NCBI GenBank assembly: GCA_013153915.1
Contig: JAADDL010000016.1
Coordinates: forward strand, 1 to 8,720
Reading direction: 5' to 3'
Length of the DNA stretch: 8,720 bases
Origin: Campylobacterota bacterium
GTDB taxonomy: Bacteria; Campylobacterota; Campylobacteria; Campylobacterales; JALSKU01
The position numbers and the translations under genes are program-made. This document shows positions 6,901-8,720 of the stretch, one piece after another. How positions within the stretch are numbered: the first letter of the stretch is position 1; each line of letters opens with the position of its first letter. The notes below the pieces were generated by a model. It worked only from the letters and a program-made list of their open reading frames with translations. It did no database searches and had not been told where the DNA came from.

Positions 6901-7314
6901 TTAACTTATCTCTCTTGTCGCAAAGAAAAAGTTTATCTCTATTTTCGCATTCTCAAGAGAATCGCTACCATGAACGGCATTTGCATCTATGCTTTCCGCA
7001 AAATCGGCTCTTATAGTTCCTGGTTTTGCCTCTTTAGGATTAGTCGCTCCCATCAATTCTCTATTTTTGGCAACCGCATTTTCACCCTCTAAAACCATAA
7101 CTACAACCGGACCGCTTGTCATAAACTCTACCAACTCGCCGAAAAATGGTCTCTCTTTGTGAACCGCATAAAAACCTTCCGCGTCTTTTTTAGAAAGTTC
7201 GACTTTTTTCATAGCCGCAACTCTTAACCCGTTGCTTTCAAATCTATCTATAATCTTACCTATAACGCCTTTTTTTACGGCATCAGGTTTTATAATCGAT
7301 AATGTCTGCTCCAT
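6901..7314 (-). CDS. ndk: Nucleoside diphosphate kinase
   Basis: Ndk moves the gamma-phosphate from ATP to other nucleoside diphosphates through a phosphohistidine, balancing NTP and dNTP pools in the cytoplasm. The 137 residues are the usual length. The active-site motif NAVHGSDS holds the catalytic H115. Other conserved parts are the N-terminal SIIKPDAV (6-13), K9, ERPFF (54-58), R85, TNP (91-93) and GTIRADFA (99-106). ATG 7314 is preceded by TTGGAG with 6 bases of spacing. It lies between a ferredoxin gene with its own terminator and rpmF; the 136-base gap upstream carries a likely promoter. An ndk near metK and rpmF-plsX-fabH is also found in Helicobacter. Confidence 0.97.
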   Translation of the reverse strand: MEQTLSIIKPDAVKKGVIGKIIDRFESNGLRVAAMKKVELSKKDAEGFYAVHKERPFFGELVEFMTSGPVVVMVLEGENAVAKNRELMGATNPKEAKPGTIRADFAESIDANAVHGSDSLENAKIEINFFFATREIS

Positions 7315-7351
7315 CTTTTACTCCAATGTATTAAAAATATTCAAGAGACGG

Positions 7352-7360
7352 ATAATACCA
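7352..7360 (-). promoter_or_regulatory. Extended -10 promoter for ndk
   Basis: On the minus strand TGGTATTAT fits the extended -10 pattern TGnTATAAT with one mismatch. It lies about 40 bases before ATG 7314 and downstream of the ferredoxin terminator, giving a start near 7345. The -35 region is only AT-rich. Confidence 0.55.
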
Positions 7361-7422
7361 AATATTTGCTATAAAAAAGTTTAAATGAGGGAAATAGATA
7401 AAAAATGTAGCTATAAAAGAGG

Positions 7423-7449
7423 AAAAAGCCGAAAAAATTCGGCTTTTTT
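7423..7449 (-). terminator. Rho-independent terminator of the ferredoxin gene
   Basis: A perfect 11-bp inverted repeat (AAAAAGCCGAA and TTCGGCTTTTT) with a four-base loop lies directly after the ferredoxin stop codon. The minus-strand transcript ends in a U run. The A/T arms are symmetrical, so it could also stop transcription on the plus strand, where no gene is seen. Confidence 0.88.
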
Positions 7450-7450
7450 A

Positions 7451-7729
7451 TTAGTCGATTACCGGAGTTCCCGGCTCGCCTCTATTTGGTTGTTTTGGCT
7501 GATCGGGAGCTACGCTTGGATCATCCCATACGATACATCCCTCTGTAGGACAAGCTTCCGCACAAGCAGGAACATCATTGTGACCTACGCACTCTACACA
7601 TTTATCGGGATATACATAATAAGTCTCTTCTCCTGTTGGATTATCCTCATCATCAACGATAGCCTCAACAGGACACTCATCAATACAAGCTCCGCAACAA
7701 ATACAAATATCTGTAATTTTTACTGCCAT
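7451..7729 (-). CDS. 2[4Fe-4S] ferredoxin (Allochromatium-type)
   Basis: A 92-residue low-potential electron carrier of the cytoplasm. The first cluster motif is C9-x2-C12-x2-C15-x3-C19-P. The second has a widened spacing, C44-x2-C47-x8-C56-x3-C60-P; this insertion between the second and third Cys, together with a C-terminal extension (66-92, acidic and Pro-rich), is the mark of the Allochromatium (Alvin) subgroup. Extra cysteines occur at 11 and 65. GGAG lies just before ATG 7729. The gene has its own promoter and terminator, so it is probably a single-gene unit. In Campylobacterota such ferredoxins serve 2-oxoacid oxidoreductases and related enzymes; the specific partner cannot be read here. 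Campylobacter jejuni also has an fdxA-like gene close to ndk. Confidence 0.93.
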   Translation of the reverse strand: MAVKITDICICCGACIDECPVEAIVDDEDNPTGEETYYVYPDKCVECVGHNDVPACAEACPTEGCIVWDDPSVAPDQPKQPNRGEPGTPVID

Positions 7730-7755
7730 TTTTTCTCCTTTAAAAATTTAAAAAA

Positions 7756-7764
7756 ACTATACCA
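7756..7764 (-). promoter_or_regulatory. Extended -10 promoter for the ferredoxin gene
   Basis: On the minus strand TGGTATAGT matches TGnTATAAT with one mismatch in the hexamer. It lies in the 55-base gap between metK and the ferredoxin, about 27 bases before ATG 7729. The -35 region is only AT-rich. No terminator hairpin is visible after metK. Confidence 0.5.
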
Positions 7765-7784
7765 AATTTAAAATAAAACAGCTA

Positions 7785-8720
7785 TTAAATTCCAAAATAG
7801 TTTCTTATATTATCAACTTTATCAAGCCTCTCCCAAGTAAATTCCGGCAACTCTCTTCCAAAATGCCCGTATGTAGCGGTTTTAGAAAATATCGGTCTAA
7901 GCAAATCAAGCTCGGTAATGATGCCCTTGGGGGTTAAACTAAATAGCTCTCTAACACACTCTTGTATCTTTGTGTCGTCAACTTTTCCCGTGCCTTCCGT
8001 ATTTACCATGATTGAAACCGGCTCTACCACCCCTATTGCGTATGCCAACTGTATGGTGGCTTTTTCACAAATACCGCTTGCAACAAGATTTTTTGCTATA
8101 TATCTTGCCATATATGCCGCACTTCTATCTACTTTGGTAGGGTCTTTCCCGCTAAACGCTCCTCCTCCGTGAGTACAATATCCGCCATAAGTATCCACTA
8201 TGATTTTTCTACCGGTCAATCCCGCATCTCCTTGAGGACCCCCTATGACAAATCTTCCCGTAGGATTTATATGGTATTTGATATTATCACACTCTATGCC
8301 TTCGGGAAGTTCGGGTAAAACAACCTCTTCTATCACGGCATCTTTAAGCTTTACATACGGCACATCCGGTGAATGTTGGGTAGATATGACAATAGTATCT
8401 ATAGCCTTAGGCTTTCCGTCCTCATATCTAACGCTAACTTGAGCTTTTCCGTCGGGTCTTAAAAACGGTAATACTCCGCTTTTTCTCTTATTTGCCAAAC
8501 CCAAAGTTAGCTTATGGGCTAAATATATCGGCATCGGCATAAGAGTATCGGTCTCTTTACAAGCGTAACCGAACATCAAACCCTGGTCGCCCGCTCCAAT
8601 CTCGCCGTTTTCTTGATCAACTCCTTGGTTGATATCGGGGCTTTGTTCGCCAACGCCGTTTAATATACCGGCGCTTCTATAATCAAACCCGAAAGTGGCA
8701 TCGGTATAGCCTATCTCTCT
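7785..8720 (-). CDS. metK: S-adenosylmethionine synthetase (5' end cut by window edge)
   Basis: MetK makes S-adenosylmethionine from methionine and ATP, releasing phosphate and pyrophosphate; the product is the cell's main methyl donor. The frame is open through the right edge, giving 311 C-terminal residues; about 70-80 N-terminal residues are missing against E. coli MetK. The first visible residues REIGYTDATFGFD align with the E. coli region VREIGY..MGFD. Signature 1 GAGDQGLMFGYAC is at visible residues 42-54 and signature 2 GGGAFSGKD at 185-193, followed by PTKVDRSAAY. HSPDV and FVIGGPQGDAGLTG are also conserved. The apparent start near 8579 (a TTG inside signature 1) is only an artefact of the cut. 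The protein is cytoplasmic and probably a homotetramer, as in the family. The ferredoxin gene follows after 55 bases. Confidence 0.97.
   Translation of the reverse strand, partial: REIGYTDATFGFDYRSAGILNGVGEQSPDINQGVDQENGEIGAGDQGLMFGYACKETDTLMPMPIYLAHKLTLGLANKRKSGVLPFLRPDGKAQVSVRYEDGKPKAIDTIVISTQHSPDVPYVKLKDAVIEEVVLPELPEGIECDNIKYHINPTGRFVIGGPQGDAGLTGRKIIVDTYGGYCTHGGGAFSGKDPTKVDRSAAYMARYIAKNLVASGICEKATIQLAYAIGVVEPVSIMVNTEGTGKVDDTKIQECVRELFSLTPKGIITELDLLRPIFSKTATYGHFGRELPEFTWERLDKVDNIRNYFGI

Noticed and set aside
7385..7771. Plus-strand frame of 128 codons opposite the ferredoxin gene
   Set aside because: It runs through the terminator hairpin and across the antisense of all eight cluster cysteines; no recognisable motif and no ribosome site.
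1..8720. CRISPR array, insertion sequence, tRNA, rRNA or riboswitch
   Set aside because: Gaps are at most about 136 bases and hold only promoters, ribosome sites and hairpins; no regular repeats, transposase motifs or RNA gene folds were seen.

Overview
The window looks like a piece of a Campylobacterota (epsilonproteobacterial) chromosome. It is AT-rich (roughly one third G+C by eye). It carries the metK / ndk / rpmF / plsX / fabH neighbourhood known from Helicobacter and Campylobacter genomes, and its likely promoters are extended -10 sites without a good -35, as is usual in that phylum. A Bat-type (Bacteroides aerotolerance-like) cluster next to these genes points to an environmental lineage rather than a host-adapted one. 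I cannot name the genus from this sequence alone. Every gene I can support lies on the minus strand, so transcription runs from high to low coordinates. Coding density is very high, and no stretch above 300 bases lacks a gene.

Region 1 (8720 down to about 4697) is housekeeping: the 3' part of metK (S-adenosylmethionine synthetase, cut by the right edge), a 2[4Fe-4S] ferredoxin with its own promoter and a clear terminator, ndk (nucleoside diphosphate kinase), then rpmF-plsX-fabH. In this last group a ribosomal protein L32 gene overlaps plsX by one base (TAATG) and plsX is followed by fabH. It joins ribosome supply to the start of phospholipid and fatty acid synthesis. The rpmF gene is short (51 codons) and easily missed.

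Region 2 (about 4663 down to the left edge) is a tightly packed operon with one visible promoter: moxR AAA+ ATPase, a DUF58 protein, a small DUF4381-like membrane protein, batA (VWA domain) and a batB-batC fusion that runs off the left edge. Gaps are a few bases or overlaps, and two genes start at GTG and TTG behind strong Shine-Dalgarno sites. From the pattern of positive charges, BatA and BatB should display their VWA domains in the periplasm. DUF58 is probably cytoplasmic and could link the MoxR ATPase to the membrane parts. The fused TPR part of BatB should also be periplasmic.

The most interesting items are the BatB-BatC fusion with an internal segment that reads like an old signal peptide, its tail made almost only of Lys/Asn/Gln, and the DUF58 protein whose metal-site motif is lost. 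I see no mobile element, CRISPR array, tRNA or rRNA, and no convincing sign of a wholly new system. The Bat cluster belongs to a known but poorly understood type.
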